From positions 1 through 64,000 of the forward strand of contig SHNE01000033.1 of the NCBI GenBank assembly GCA_004295015.1: DNA of 64,000 nucleotides, given 5' to 3'. A program made the translations under genes and the position numbers. Positions 27,097-37,082 of this stretch are shown here, in pieces (position 1 is the first letter of the stretch; each line of letters opens with the position of its first letter). The notes under the pieces were generated by a model. That model was not told the DNA's origin, did no database searches, and saw nothing but the letters and a program-made list of their open reading frames with translations. This DNA comes from Bacteroidota bacterium. GTDB taxonomy: Bacteria > Bacteroidota > Bacteroidia > AKYH767-A > 2013-40CM-41-45.

Positions 27097-27897
27097 ATGA
27101 TAGCTATTGATACAATAAGAAAAATCAGTATCTCATTATTTTTAATTTTGAGTATTGATTCAGCAAATGCACAATTCAATGAAAGCATTAGAACGGGAAG
27201 GCCGGGACAGGCAGATGATCCTTTTGCGGTAGGGACAAATGTCTTTCAAACTGAAACCGGATTGGATGCAGGAGGTTTTAAATTGAAGGACAAGAATTAT
27301 AAAGGAAGTTTTTTGGTCCCTAATACTTTTCTTAGGTTTGGTATGAGTGAACATTTCGATCTGAATTGTGTTCTTGAATTCCGGGCAGATCATTTCGACT
27401 CTTACGGAAGAAAAACCGATTTCGGCGGACTAAGTGCATTGAATCTTGGAGCACGCATCAACCTGACCGAAGGAGAAGGTTTTTTTCCGGCAAGTGGCTT
27501 GCAGATAAGTTTAAAACTTCCCTTTCTGGGATATCAGTATGAGAAGGATTATGTGGCACCAAAAATAGTTTTTCTTTCCGGAGGAAAGCTGACAGAGCGT
27601 CTGGCCGTGCTGGTAAATCTGGGCATTGATTACAATGGTTTTGACAGCAAACCAAACGGCTTATATGTTCTTAACTTTGCTTATACTATTTCAAATTCTC
27701 TCGGAATTTTTATTGAAAATTATGCTAGCTTCACGGAAGATTATTTTGAGAATCACTGGGATGCAGGACTGGGATATACAGTGAACAGTAATTTGCAACT
27801 CGACTTGTTTGGTGGCGCCGGTTCTAATGATGGGCGCGTCGATTATTTTGCAAGTCTGGGTTTCTCCTGGCGTATTCATAACAAAGATTTAAAATAG
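27097..27897 (+). CDS. Outer-membrane beta-barrel 'transporter' (MetA/phenol-degradation barrel family)
   Basis: A 266-residue secreted protein with a signal peptide (KISISLFLILSIDSANA) followed by QFNESIRTGRPGQADDP and alternating beta strands that end in an aromatic-rich C-terminus (YFASLGFSWRIHNKDLK). It resembles the small barrels annotated as transporters of the meta-pathway of phenol degradation. Substrate unknown. It begins the operon that continues with the MscS-type channel 21 bp downstream, so an envelope or osmotic role is possible. Confidence 0.75.
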   Translation: MIAIDTIRKISISLFLILSIDSANAQFNESIRTGRPGQADDPFAVGTNVFQTETGLDAGGFKLKDKNYKGSFLVPNTFLRFGMSEHFDLNCVLEFRADHFDSYGRKTDFGGLSALNLGARINLTEGEGFFPASGLQISLKLPFLGYQYEKDYVAPKIVFLSGGKLTERLAVLVNLGIDYNGFDSKPNGLYVLNFAYTISNSLGIFIENYASFTEDYFENHWDAGLGYTVNSNLQLDLFGGAGSNDGRVDYFASLGFSWRIHNKDLK

Positions 27898-27918
27898 TTT
27901 ATTGAGCAAAAATCTACT

Positions 27919-29793
27919 ATGAAAAAACATGTTATCATACTTCTATTATTGATATGTGCAATCCTGTTTTCACGGCAGGTTTTTGCACAAATCGATAGTG
28001 CCACTACAAATAATGATTCTCTCAATGCCCTCATCCTTCAGGAGTATAACCAAAAGCTTGCAGCCATTGAAGGACAAAGAAAAAATGACTCTGTCAGAAA
28101 AGCTGAGCTTGAAGCTGAAATCAATTCCTTAAAGACCACCGATAACCTGAAAAAGGAGGAACTTCAAAATCAGTTACAAGAGTTGAATGAACAGGAAACA
28201 AAACGAATTGCAGCAAAAAAAGCTCAGATTGACTCCCTGAGAATTACTGCGAAAGCATTTCCCGTTATTGGTTTCTTCAACGATACCTTGTTTAGCATTT
28301 ATAGTAAGTTGGGAAGTTTTTCAGCTAAAGACAGGGCAGAGGCCATACGAGGACGTATAAAGAGTATACGTTCATCCTTCGGTTTCAAGCCTGACTCTCT
28401 CCTGATAATCGAATCAGAATCTACCGTTGATATTATGTTTGGCGAGAGCATCATTATGAGCGTTTCAGAGAATGACGCTTTATGGGCTAACTCCTCAAAG
28501 CTGGAAGCGGCAAGCTTTTATAAGGGAAGAATTTCTGATGCAATAATGCATTACCGTTCAGAAACAAGCCTTAAGTCATTAACGAAAGAAATTGGTTTGG
28601 CTCTGCTGGTATTAGGAGTTATTGTTGTGCTCATATTCTACACAAGAAAACTATTTTTCTGGACAGCTTCGAAAATAGAAGCTCAGGAAGACAAAGCAAT
28701 TAAAGGAATTAAAATACGGAATTATACTTTGTTTGATGCAAAGAGGGAAGTAAATGCCATTTTGCTGGTTAATAAAATTATAAAGTGGGTGATTATTTTA
28801 TTGATAGTCTACATTGCCTTGCCGGTGCTCTTCGGAATTTTTCCATGGACAAAAAACTTTGCAGATACGCTCTTTGGTTATATCCTTAATCCTATGAAGA
28901 AAATCTTATTAGGCTTCTGGAATTATTTACCCAACCTTATTACTATCATCGTTGTGCTCTTTGTTTTCAAATACGTTCTTCGCGGAATTCGTTTTCTTAA
29001 AACCGAAATTGAAAAAGGGGATCTTTCCATACCCGGATTTTATCCCGACTGGGCAAATCCTACCTACCAGATTGTACGGGTGCTTGTCTTTGCCTTTATG
29101 ATTGTGGTAATATTCCCATACCTGCCGGGTAGTGATTCTCCGGTCTTTCAGGGAGTTTCTGTTTTTCTTGGATTTCTCTTCACCTTTGGTTCCGCGGGAT
29201 CTTTGTCAAACATTATTTCCGGCCTCGTCCTCACATATATGCGCCTCTTCAAAATCGGAGATCGTGTAAAAATCGGCGATGTGTTCGGTGATGTAATTGA
29301 GAAGTCACTGTTGGTCACCCGAGTCAGAACTATTAAGAATGAAATTATTTCCATTCCGAACTCTTCTGTCATGAATGGCCATACCATTAATTACAGCAGT
29401 GATGCACCGGAGAAAGGCTTGATCATTCACACAACGGTTACTATCGGTTATGATGTTCCCTGGAGAGATATGCACAAAGCCTTAATCGATGCCGCTGATA
29501 AAACGGATTTAATCCTCAAGGATCCAAAGCCCTTTGTATTGCAAACAAGCCTTGATGACTTTTATGTGTCGTACCAGATCAATGCCTACATAAGAGAGGC
29601 AAATAAGCAGGCATTTATTTATTCTGAACTTCATCAGAATATTCAGGACACTTGCAATGAACGAGGTATCGAAATCCTCTCACCGCATTATCGTTCTGCA
29701 AGGGATGGAAATATGGTAACCATTCCTGCCAACTATTTACCGAAGGATTACAAAGCACCAATTTTTAATGTCCAAATAAAGAAGGATGACTAA
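27919..29793 (+). CDS. Large MscS-family mechanosensitive channel
   Basis: A 624-residue protein. After a signal peptide (MKKHVIILLLLICAILFS) comes a periplasmic coiled-coil region (about residues 38-105), then several transmembrane helices (about 225-245, 285-310, 335-360, 385-405), and the MscS pore helix and beta domain: FTFGSAGSLSNIISGLVLTY, then FKIGDRVKIGDVFGDV. Such channels open under membrane tension and protect against hypo-osmotic shock. It is the first of three MscS-type genes in a row and overlaps the K+ channel gene by 8 bp. Confidence 0.93.
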   Translation: MKKHVIILLLLICAILFSRQVFAQIDSATTNNDSLNALILQEYNQKLAAIEGQRKNDSVRKAELEAEINSLKTTDNLKKEELQNQLQELNEQETKRIAAKKAQIDSLRITAKAFPVIGFFNDTLFSIYSKLGSFSAKDRAEAIRGRIKSIRSSFGFKPDSLLIIESESTVDIMFGESIIMSVSENDALWANSSKLEAASFYKGRISDAIMHYRSETSLKSLTKEIGLALLVLGVIVVLIFYTRKLFFWTASKIEAQEDKAIKGIKIRNYTLFDAKREVNAILLVNKIIKWVIILLIVYIALPVLFGIFPWTKNFADTLFGYILNPMKKILLGFWNYLPNLITIIVVLFVFKYVLRGIRFLKTEIEKGDLSIPGFYPDWANPTYQIVRVLVFAFMIVVIFPYLPGSDSPVFQGVSVFLGFLFTFGSAGSLSNIISGLVLTYMRLFKIGDRVKIGDVFGDVIEKSLLVTRVRTIKNEIISIPNSSVMNGHTINYSSDAPEKGLIIHTTVTIGYDVPWRDMHKALIDAADKTDLILKDPKPFVLQTSLDDFYVSYQINAYIREANKQAFIYSELHQNIQDTCNERGIEILSPHYRSARDGNMVTIPANYLPKDYKAPIFNVQIKKDD

Positions 29794-30580
29794 TCTAAGG
29801 AAAGAATTGTATTATATTGTTTTTGGAACAGAGTCAAAGGCTGGGAAAACCTTTGATGTCTTTTTATTGTGGACGATTCTTTTCAGTGTATTAGTCGTCA
29901 TGCTGGAAAGTGTTCCGGAGTTAGGAAGCCGGTACAGCCGGGAGTTTTTTATTCTGGAATGGGTATTGACAGTAATATTTACCCTCGAATTTTTGTTGCG
30001 ACTTTGGATTAGCCCTAAGCCCGTCGCATATGCGAAAAGTTTCTGGGGTATAATTGATTTTCTTTCCATTCTGCCAACTTATCTCAGTTTATTTATTGTT
30101 GGTTATCACTATCTTCTTGTCGTTAGGATTTTTCGATTGCTTCGTGTATTCCGTGTCCTTAAACTGGCAAGGTTTAGTTCCGAAGCTCAAGTGCTTGTAG
30201 ATGCATTGAAATCCAGTCTTTATAAGATTAGTATTTTTCTTTTGGCTGTTGTTTCAATAGTAACATTCATGGGAACTATCATGTATGTTGTTGAAGGTGG
30301 GGAGGAGGGTTTTACCAGTATCCCGCAAAGTATTTATTGGGCTGTTGTAACCGTCACTACCGTTGGCTATGGAGATATGGTGCCGCATACTGTTTTGGGG
30401 AAATTTATTTCATCCATTGCTATGATCATGGGTTATGCCATCATTGCAGTTCCTACCGGAATTGTTACCGTGGAGATGGCGAAGAGAAGTAACGCAACAA
30501 GAGAATGTATCAACTGTCATAAATCCGTGGAGACCGAATCGACTTATTGTAGGCATTGCGGCGTTAATTTAAAAGCATGA
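29786..30580 (+). CDS. Voltage-gated K+ channel (Kv-like) with C-terminal zinc ribbon
   Basis: A 264-residue six-helix ion channel. S1-S4 occupy about residues 20-130, with S4 carrying spaced arginines (VVRIFRLLRVFRVLKLARF). The pore loop has the K+ selectivity filter TVTTVGYGDM, followed by S6 (MIMGYAIIAVPTGIVTVEM). The C-terminus ends in a zinc-ribbon (CINCHKSVETESTYCRHCG), a less common addition to this family and possibly a protein-protein or sensing module. The gene overlaps both neighbours (8 bp and 4 bp), so it belongs to one translationally coupled operon with the MscS genes. Confidence 0.94.
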   Translation: MTNLRKELYYIVFGTESKAGKTFDVFLLWTILFSVLVVMLESVPELGSRYSREFFILEWVLTVIFTLEFLLRLWISPKPVAYAKSFWGIIDFLSILPTYLSLFIVGYHYLLVVRIFRLLRVFRVLKLARFSSEAQVLVDALKSSLYKISIFLLAVVSIVTFMGTIMYVVEGGEEGFTSIPQSIYWAVVTVTTVGYGDMVPHTVLGKFISSIAMIMGYAIIAVPTGIVTVEMAKRSNATRECINCHKSVETESTYCRHCGVNLKA

Positions 30581-31392
30581 TCATGAACGAAGTACTTCAA
30601 CACTCTATTTTTCAAATTGGCGATTTTAGCCTAAGCGTATTGTCTTTGGTAAAGTTTCTTGCTTATTGTGCAGTCGTAGTACTTTTTTTGCAAATCTTAA
30701 AGCGCATCATTTATCGTCCTGCTAAAATGGATCTTTCCAGAAAGTTTGCCATTTACAGTCTGCTTAAATATGTTGTCTTAGTAGTAGCCTTTATTTTTGG
30801 CTTACAAATTCTTGGATTTAATTTATCTGTATTACTGGCGGGTTCAGCGGCCTTATTGGTTGGCGTTGGACTGGGCCTTCAAAATTTATTCAGTGATTTT
30901 GTTTCAGGTATAATCATCCTTATTGAGTCTTCAGTGAAAGTCGAAGATGTTATTGAGGTTAATGGCTTGGTTTGTAAAGTGCAGAAAATAAATCTTCGTA
31001 CAACAACTGTGCTTACCAGGGAAGACAAATACATTATTCTCCCTAATTCAGACCTGACCCGAAATCAGTTGATAAATTGGACACACAGCAATATCAGATC
31101 CCGCTTTGAAATTGCCGTCGGCGTCGATTACTCATCAGATGTAAAACTTGTAATGAGTATACTTAAGCAGGCAGCTTCGGAACATCCGGGAGTGCTCAGC
31201 GATCCGACACCATCGGTTCGCTTTAGTGATTATGGAGATTCAGCTTTGCAGTTCCTTATTTTTTTCTGGTCAGAAGAGGTGTTTCGCGTTGAAAATATAA
31301 AAAGCGAAATTAGAGTACGAGTATTCGAATTGCTGAGAGAAAACCAAATCACGATTCCTTTTCCGCAACGTGTCGTTCATTTAAGCAAATAG
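30577..31392 (+). CDS. MscS-family mechanosensitive channel (small form)
   Basis: A 271-residue MscS-type channel. Helices cover about residues 15-45 and 60-85, then the pore helix and beta domain (LLAGSAALLVGVGLGLQNLF, SDFVSGIIILIESSVKVEDV). The C-terminal cytosolic domain ends with FPQRVVHLSK. Its ATG overlaps the stop of the K+ channel gene (ATGA). The start is either ATG at 30577 or the second ATG at 30583. Confidence 0.93.
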   Translation: MIMNEVLQHSIFQIGDFSLSVLSLVKFLAYCAVVVLFLQILKRIIYRPAKMDLSRKFAIYSLLKYVVLVVAFIFGLQILGFNLSVLLAGSAALLVGVGLGLQNLFSDFVSGIIILIESSVKVEDVIEVNGLVCKVQKINLRTTTVLTREDKYIILPNSDLTRNQLINWTHSNIRSRFEIAVGVDYSSDVKLVMSILKQAASEHPGVLSDPTPSVRFSDYGDSALQFLIFFWSEEVFRVENIKSEIRVRVFELLRENQITIPFPQRVVHLSK

Positions 31393-31396
31393 TATT

Positions 31397-32296
31397 ATGG
31401 AAGAGCAGATTAGGGAAATATTATTCAACCCCGTAGTTGGCAAATTGGTCACCATCTTTATCGGCATTGCCGTAATTTGGATTTTAGTAAAAGCATTACA
31501 GAAAAATCTGTTTTCAAAAATTAAGGATACTGATAACCGTTATCGCAGCAAAAAACTCAGCAGCTATATAGGCTATGTTTTTACCATCATTTTAATTACG
31601 GTGGTTTATAGTGACAAGCTTGGGGGTTTTACAGTTGCTCTGGGAGTTGCCGGTGCCGGAATAGCTTTTGCATTGCAGGAAGTGATTACCTCCTTTGCCG
31701 GTTGGCTTGCCATCATGTTCGGCGGTTTTTATAAGACCGGTGACAGGGTGCAGCTTGGTGGTATAAAAGGAGATGTCATGGATATTGGTGTGCTCAGGAC
31801 AACGGTAATGGAAACCGGACAATGGGTTGACGGAGATTTGTATAATGGAAGAATTGTTTTGGTGGCAAACAGTTTTGTCTTTAAAGAACCTGTTTTTAAT
31901 TACTCAGGTGACTTTCCATTTTTATGGGATGAAATAAAATTACCTATACAATATGGGAGTAATTACGAAAAAGCCAAAGAAATAATATTAGCGGTAGGAA
32001 AAGATGTTGCAGGTGATCTTACAGAGCAATCAAGATTAAAATGGATTGCCCTTCAAAGAAAATTCCGACTGGAAGATGCGCAGACAGAACCGATGGTTTC
32101 AATTATAGCGAATGATAATTGGGTGGAGTTCACCTTACGCTATGTAGTAAGTTATAAAAAACGCAGAGCTACCAAGACAGAATTATTTACACGTCTTCTC
32201 ACAAAAATAGAGGCAACAAACGGAGAGATTAAGTTCGCTTCAGCAACCTTTCATTTGGTTGAGGCACCGGAATTCAAAGTCAAGATGAGTTCTTAA
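31397..32296 (+). CDS. MscS-family mechanosensitive channel
   Basis: A 299-residue member. A first helix (LVTIFIGIAVIWILVKAL), then VFTIILITVVYS and the pore region with glycine-alanine packing (GVAGAGIAFALQEVITSFAG), followed by the beta domain (FYKTGDRVQLGGIKGDV, which carries the DIGVLRTTVMET extension). It follows the previous gene by 4 bp and is the last in the channel operon. The cytosolic part is larger than in the small homologue upstream. Confidence 0.92.
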   Translation: MEEQIREILFNPVVGKLVTIFIGIAVIWILVKALQKNLFSKIKDTDNRYRSKKLSSYIGYVFTIILITVVYSDKLGGFTVALGVAGAGIAFALQEVITSFAGWLAIMFGGFYKTGDRVQLGGIKGDVMDIGVLRTTVMETGQWVDGDLYNGRIVLVANSFVFKEPVFNYSGDFPFLWDEIKLPIQYGSNYEKAKEIILAVGKDVAGDLTEQSRLKWIALQRKFRLEDAQTEPMVSIIANDNWVEFTLRYVVSYKKRRATKTELFTRLLTKIEATNGEIKFASATFHLVEAPEFKVKMSS

Positions 32297-32437
32297 GCAT
32301 ACGACATGACTCCGCTGCTTCAATTCGATCACCTGCATTATCATCTGTTCTGGTTGAGACTAAATTTCTTTTCCCCCTCGAATATTGAAATAAGCTGATT
32401 AAGTCGATATAATCAGGATTTTATCCATTAATTTTCC

Positions 32438-32445
32438 TACTTTTG
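32438..32445 (+). promoter_or_regulatory. Putative -7 promoter box for guaB
   Basis: TACTTTTG matches TAnnTTTG and lies 27 bp before the guaB ATG. A -33 TTG at the usual spacing is not obvious. Confidence 0.5.
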
Positions 32446-32463
32446 CGTGCAACTTTTTTTTAA

Positions 32464-33942
<1,479 letters not shown>

Positions 33943-34072
33943 GTAGTTGATTGTGAGATCTATTTATTAATTTGAAAGAAGTTGTTTTTAAACGGATTGT
34001 AACTCCTTCAAAATCTACAAGTTCATCATTGCTTCATAGAATAAACTCCAAATAAAGTCAAATTTGCAAGGT

Positions 34073-34102
34073 TTTGTCGAAAGGCAAGGTTTATTAAATT
34101 TG
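34073..34102 (+). promoter_or_regulatory. Promoter of the peptidyl-prolyl isomerase operon
   Basis: TTTG at 34073-34076 and TAAATTTG at 34095-34102 are separated by 18 bp, a very good match to the Bacteroidota consensus, and the ATG follows 27 bp later. Confidence 0.65.
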
Positions 34103-34129
34103 CGCTCCTAAAATAAATAGAAAACAACC

Positions 34130-36088
34130 ATGAAGAAAAATTTCTTTCTCTTAGTCATCACATTTTTCAGTTTGAATACTTTTCTTTTTGCACAAGTGGA
34201 TAAGGATCCAACTATTTTAAACATTGCCGGCGAAAATATTCCTCGAAGTGAATTTGAAAGAGTGTTTAAAAAGAACAACAATAAAGAAACTGATTTCAGT
34301 CAGAAGGCTGTCACTGAATATTTACAATTGTATATTAACTATAAGCTAAAGGTTCGTGAATCTCTTGAGTTAGGTATGGATACTGTCCAGGCATTTGTTG
34401 ATGAACTTGCCGGTTATCGTAAACAACTTGCACAACCTTATTTGGTCGACAAAGACGTTACCGAAAATTTATTGAAGGAGGCATACGAACGAATGAAGAC
34501 GGATATTCGCGCAAGCCACATCCTTATCAAATGTGAATTAGGTGCTTTACCAAAAGATACTATCGAAGCTTTCAACAAAGCCCTCAAGGTCCGGAATGAA
34601 TTAATAAAAGGTTCTGACTTTAATAAAACGGCCAGAAAATATTCTGAAGATCCTTCTGTAAAAGATAATTCAGGCGATCTCGGATATTTTTCCGCATTGC
34701 AAATGGTTTATCCTTTTGAAACTGCTGCATATTCAACTAAACAGGGAGAAGTTTCCATGCCTGTGCGTACACGCTTCGGATATCACCTGATTAAAGTTAC
34801 TGATTCACGCCCGGCACAGGGAGAAGTTCGGGTGGCTCATATCATGGTGAAAATCGGACAGGGTGCAAGCGCTGAAGATTCCTTGAAGGCTGCCCAAAAA
34901 ATCAATGAGATTTACACTAAGCTGAAAGCCGGCGAACGATTCGATGATCTGGCTCGTCAATTCTCCGATGATCCCAGCTCGGCTAAAACCGGTGGTGCTC
35001 TGCCAATGTTTGGGACCGGAAGAATGGTTCCTGAATTCGAACGCGCTGCTTTTGATCTTAAAAATTTGAATGACTATACTCAACCGATTCGTACAAGCTA
35101 TGGTTGGCATATCATTCGACTTCTTGACAAAAAGCCATTAGGTACTTATGAAGAACTTCAGGCTGACCTGAAACAAAAAATTCAAAAGGATTCACGATCA
35201 GATCTGAGCCGTACTTCCATGATCAATAAAATTAAATCGAAGTATAATTTTAAAGATGTGCCAAAAGCAAAAGCGGAAGTTGTTGCCAAGGCAGATACAA
35301 CTTTGCTCGAAGGAAAATGGACAGTCGATAAAGCAGCCGGATTGAATGGAAAACTTTTTAGCATCGGAAATAAAATTTATACCCAGGCTGATTTCACATC
35401 GTATATGGTGAATCATCAGTCAAAGAGGGCTCAAGGTGCCGTTCCGGAGGCAGTTGCAAATGCACTTTATTCTGAATTTGAGACTGAATCATGTCTTGCT
35501 TACGAAGAATCCAAACTCGATTCCTTGTATCCTGATTTCAGAAACCTTATGCAGGAATACCGTGACGGAATCCTTCTCTTCGAATTGACTGATAAAAAAG
35601 TTTGGTCCAAAGCAGTGAAGGATACCCTTGGTTTGAAAGAGTTTTACGAGACGAATAAACGTAATTACATGTGGAATGATCGCGTGGAAGCAACAATCTA
35701 TACTTGCGCCAGTCCACAGTTAGCTGCTGAGACCCGAAAACTGATGAAAAAGATTGATGATTCTGACACCCTCATGGCTCGCATCAATAAAAATTCTCAG
35801 CTCAACCTGCAGGTGAAGTATGGCAAGTTTAGCAAAGGAGACCAGGAAATCATAGACCAGATCGAGTGGAAGCCCGGTTTAACCAAGGATATTGAAAAGG
35901 ATGGTCAGGTTATTTTTGTGAATGTCCATAAAATGATACCGGCCCAACCAAAATCCCTCGAAGAAGCTAAAGGATTGGTGACAGCTGATTATCAGAATTC
36001 ATTGGAGAAGGCCTGGATTAGTTCACTGCAACAGAAGTATCCTGTCAAAGTCAATGAAGAAGTCGTTAAATCGGTAAGCAAGAATTAA
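34130..36088 (+). CDS. Periplasmic parvulin-type peptidyl-prolyl isomerase
   Basis: A 652-residue secreted protein with signal peptide (MKKNFFLLVITFFSLNTF) and two PpiC/parvulin domains, the first starting at RASHILIKCELG and the second at VRVAHIMVKIGQG, each ending with a typical FGYHLIKV or YGWHIIRLLD strand. The C-terminal third is a chaperone-like region. It helps outer-membrane proteins fold in the periplasm, like SurA. It starts the operon that includes a lipoprotein and a SurA-like gene, both with related domain content. Confidence 0.9.
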   Translation: MKKNFFLLVITFFSLNTFLFAQVDKDPTILNIAGENIPRSEFERVFKKNNNKETDFSQKAVTEYLQLYINYKLKVRESLELGMDTVQAFVDELAGYRKQLAQPYLVDKDVTENLLKEAYERMKTDIRASHILIKCELGALPKDTIEAFNKALKVRNELIKGSDFNKTARKYSEDPSVKDNSGDLGYFSALQMVYPFETAAYSTKQGEVSMPVRTRFGYHLIKVTDSRPAQGEVRVAHIMVKIGQGASAEDSLKAAQKINEIYTKLKAGERFDDLARQFSDDPSSAKTGGALPMFGTGRMVPEFERAAFDLKNLNDYTQPIRTSYGWHIIRLLDKKPLGTYEELQADLKQKIQKDSRSDLSRTSMINKIKSKYNFKDVPKAKAEVVAKADTTLLEGKWTVDKAAGLNGKLFSIGNKIYTQADFTSYMVNHQSKRAQGAVPEAVANALYSEFETESCLAYEESKLDSLYPDFRNLMQEYRDGILLFELTDKKVWSKAVKDTLGLKEFYETNKRNYMWNDRVEATIYTCASPQLAAETRKLMKKIDDSDTLMARINKNSQLNLQVKYGKFSKGDQEIIDQIEWKPGLTKDIEKDGQVIFVNVHKMIPAQPKSLEEAKGLVTADYQNSLEKAWISSLQQKYPVKVNEEVVKSVSKN

Positions 36089-36112
36089 GAGTTCTCAATA
36101 AAATTTAGCAAA

Positions 36113-36147
36113 CGGCGTTCATTCTTCATTGGACGCCGATTTGTTTT
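36113..36147 (+). terminator. Putative terminator or attenuator within the isomerase operon
   Basis: An 8-bp stem (CGGCGTTC at 36113-36120, GGACGCCG at 36131-36138, one G-U pair) with a 10-nt loop, followed by ATTTGTTTTT. It would terminate or reduce transcription between the first isomerase and the lipoprotein gene. Confidence 0.6.
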
Positions 36148-36203
36148 TCATGTAATCCCTGAATTCTAAGAAGAAGAGATCACATTCAATGAAATCAAAT
36201 TAA

Positions 36204-37061
36204 TTGGTGAATAGAATTATTTATTTTCTTTTAGTCTTGATCTTATTCTCCTCCTGCAAAATGTGGCAAGAGAAAGAGGATATGGATGGCAGGGTTAAAG
36301 TTGCCAAAGCATTTGATTATATCCTCTACCTGGAAGATTTGAATGGCATCGTTCCTCCCTCTGCCTCAAAAGAAGACAGTATCACTGTCACGAAAAACTT
36401 CATCGAAAATTGGATTCGACAGAAAGCAGTTTTGCATAAAGCAGAAAGAAATCTTGATGAAGAAAAAAAGGATGTTGCAAAAAAGCTTGAAGAGTATCGA
36501 AATTCTTTGCTCACCTACACCTATGAAACCCAGCTCGTTCAACAATCTCTCGATACTGTCGTTTCTGAGGAGGAAATCGAGAAGTTTTATGAGTCAAACC
36601 GGAATAATTTCGAACTGAAAGACAATATTATTAAGGTTATATACATCAAACTCAATAAGAAATCTCCAAAGTTGAACAAGGCTCGCGATTGGTTCAAGAG
36701 TAATTCGGCAAAGGATAGAAAATTGCTTCAGGATTATTGCCATCAGTATGCTTTAAATTATTTCCTGGACGATAGCACCTGGCTGCTCTTCGATGATTTG
36801 TTAAAAGAGATTCCTATCAAAACCTATGATAAAGAACAGTATCTTCAAAATAACCGTAATATTGAAATTGAAGATTCAAGTAATATCTACATGGTCAGTA
36901 TCAAAGGTTTTATGATGAAGAACAGCACATCTCCACTAAGTTTTGAAAGAAATAACATACGAACGATGGTGATCAATGAACGTAAGCTTAAACTGATCGA
37001 AAGAATGGAACAGGAAGCCTATGACGATGCCCGAAAGGGAGGCGATGTAGAAGTATATTAA
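36204..37061 (+). CDS. Lipoprotein with SurA-N-like region
   Basis: A 285-residue lipoprotein (signal segment IIYFLLVLILFSSC with a lipobox Cys at residue 18). The start is non-ATG: TTG at 36204 or GTG at 36207, both directly before NRIIYFL. The rest is a helical, charged protein (WIRQKAVLHKAERNLDEE, VSEEEIEKFYESNR) similar to the N-terminal chaperone part of SurA-type isomerases, but it has no parvulin domain. It lies between two parvulin genes, so it probably helps outer-membrane protein folding as a partner. Confidence 0.75.
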   Translation: MVNRIIYFLLVLILFSSCKMWQEKEDMDGRVKVAKAFDYILYLEDLNGIVPPSASKEDSITVTKNFIENWIRQKAVLHKAERNLDEEKKDVAKKLEEYRNSLLTYTYETQLVQQSLDTVVSEEEIEKFYESNRNNFELKDNIIKVIYIKLNKKSPKLNKARDWFKSNSAKDRKLLQDYCHQYALNYFLDDSTWLLFDDLLKEIPIKTYDKEQYLQNNRNIEIEDSSNIYMVSIKGFMMKNSTSPLSFERNNIRTMVINERKLKLIERMEQEAYDDARKGGDVEVY

Positions 37062-37082
37062 AAACGTACCTTTGTAATCCTT

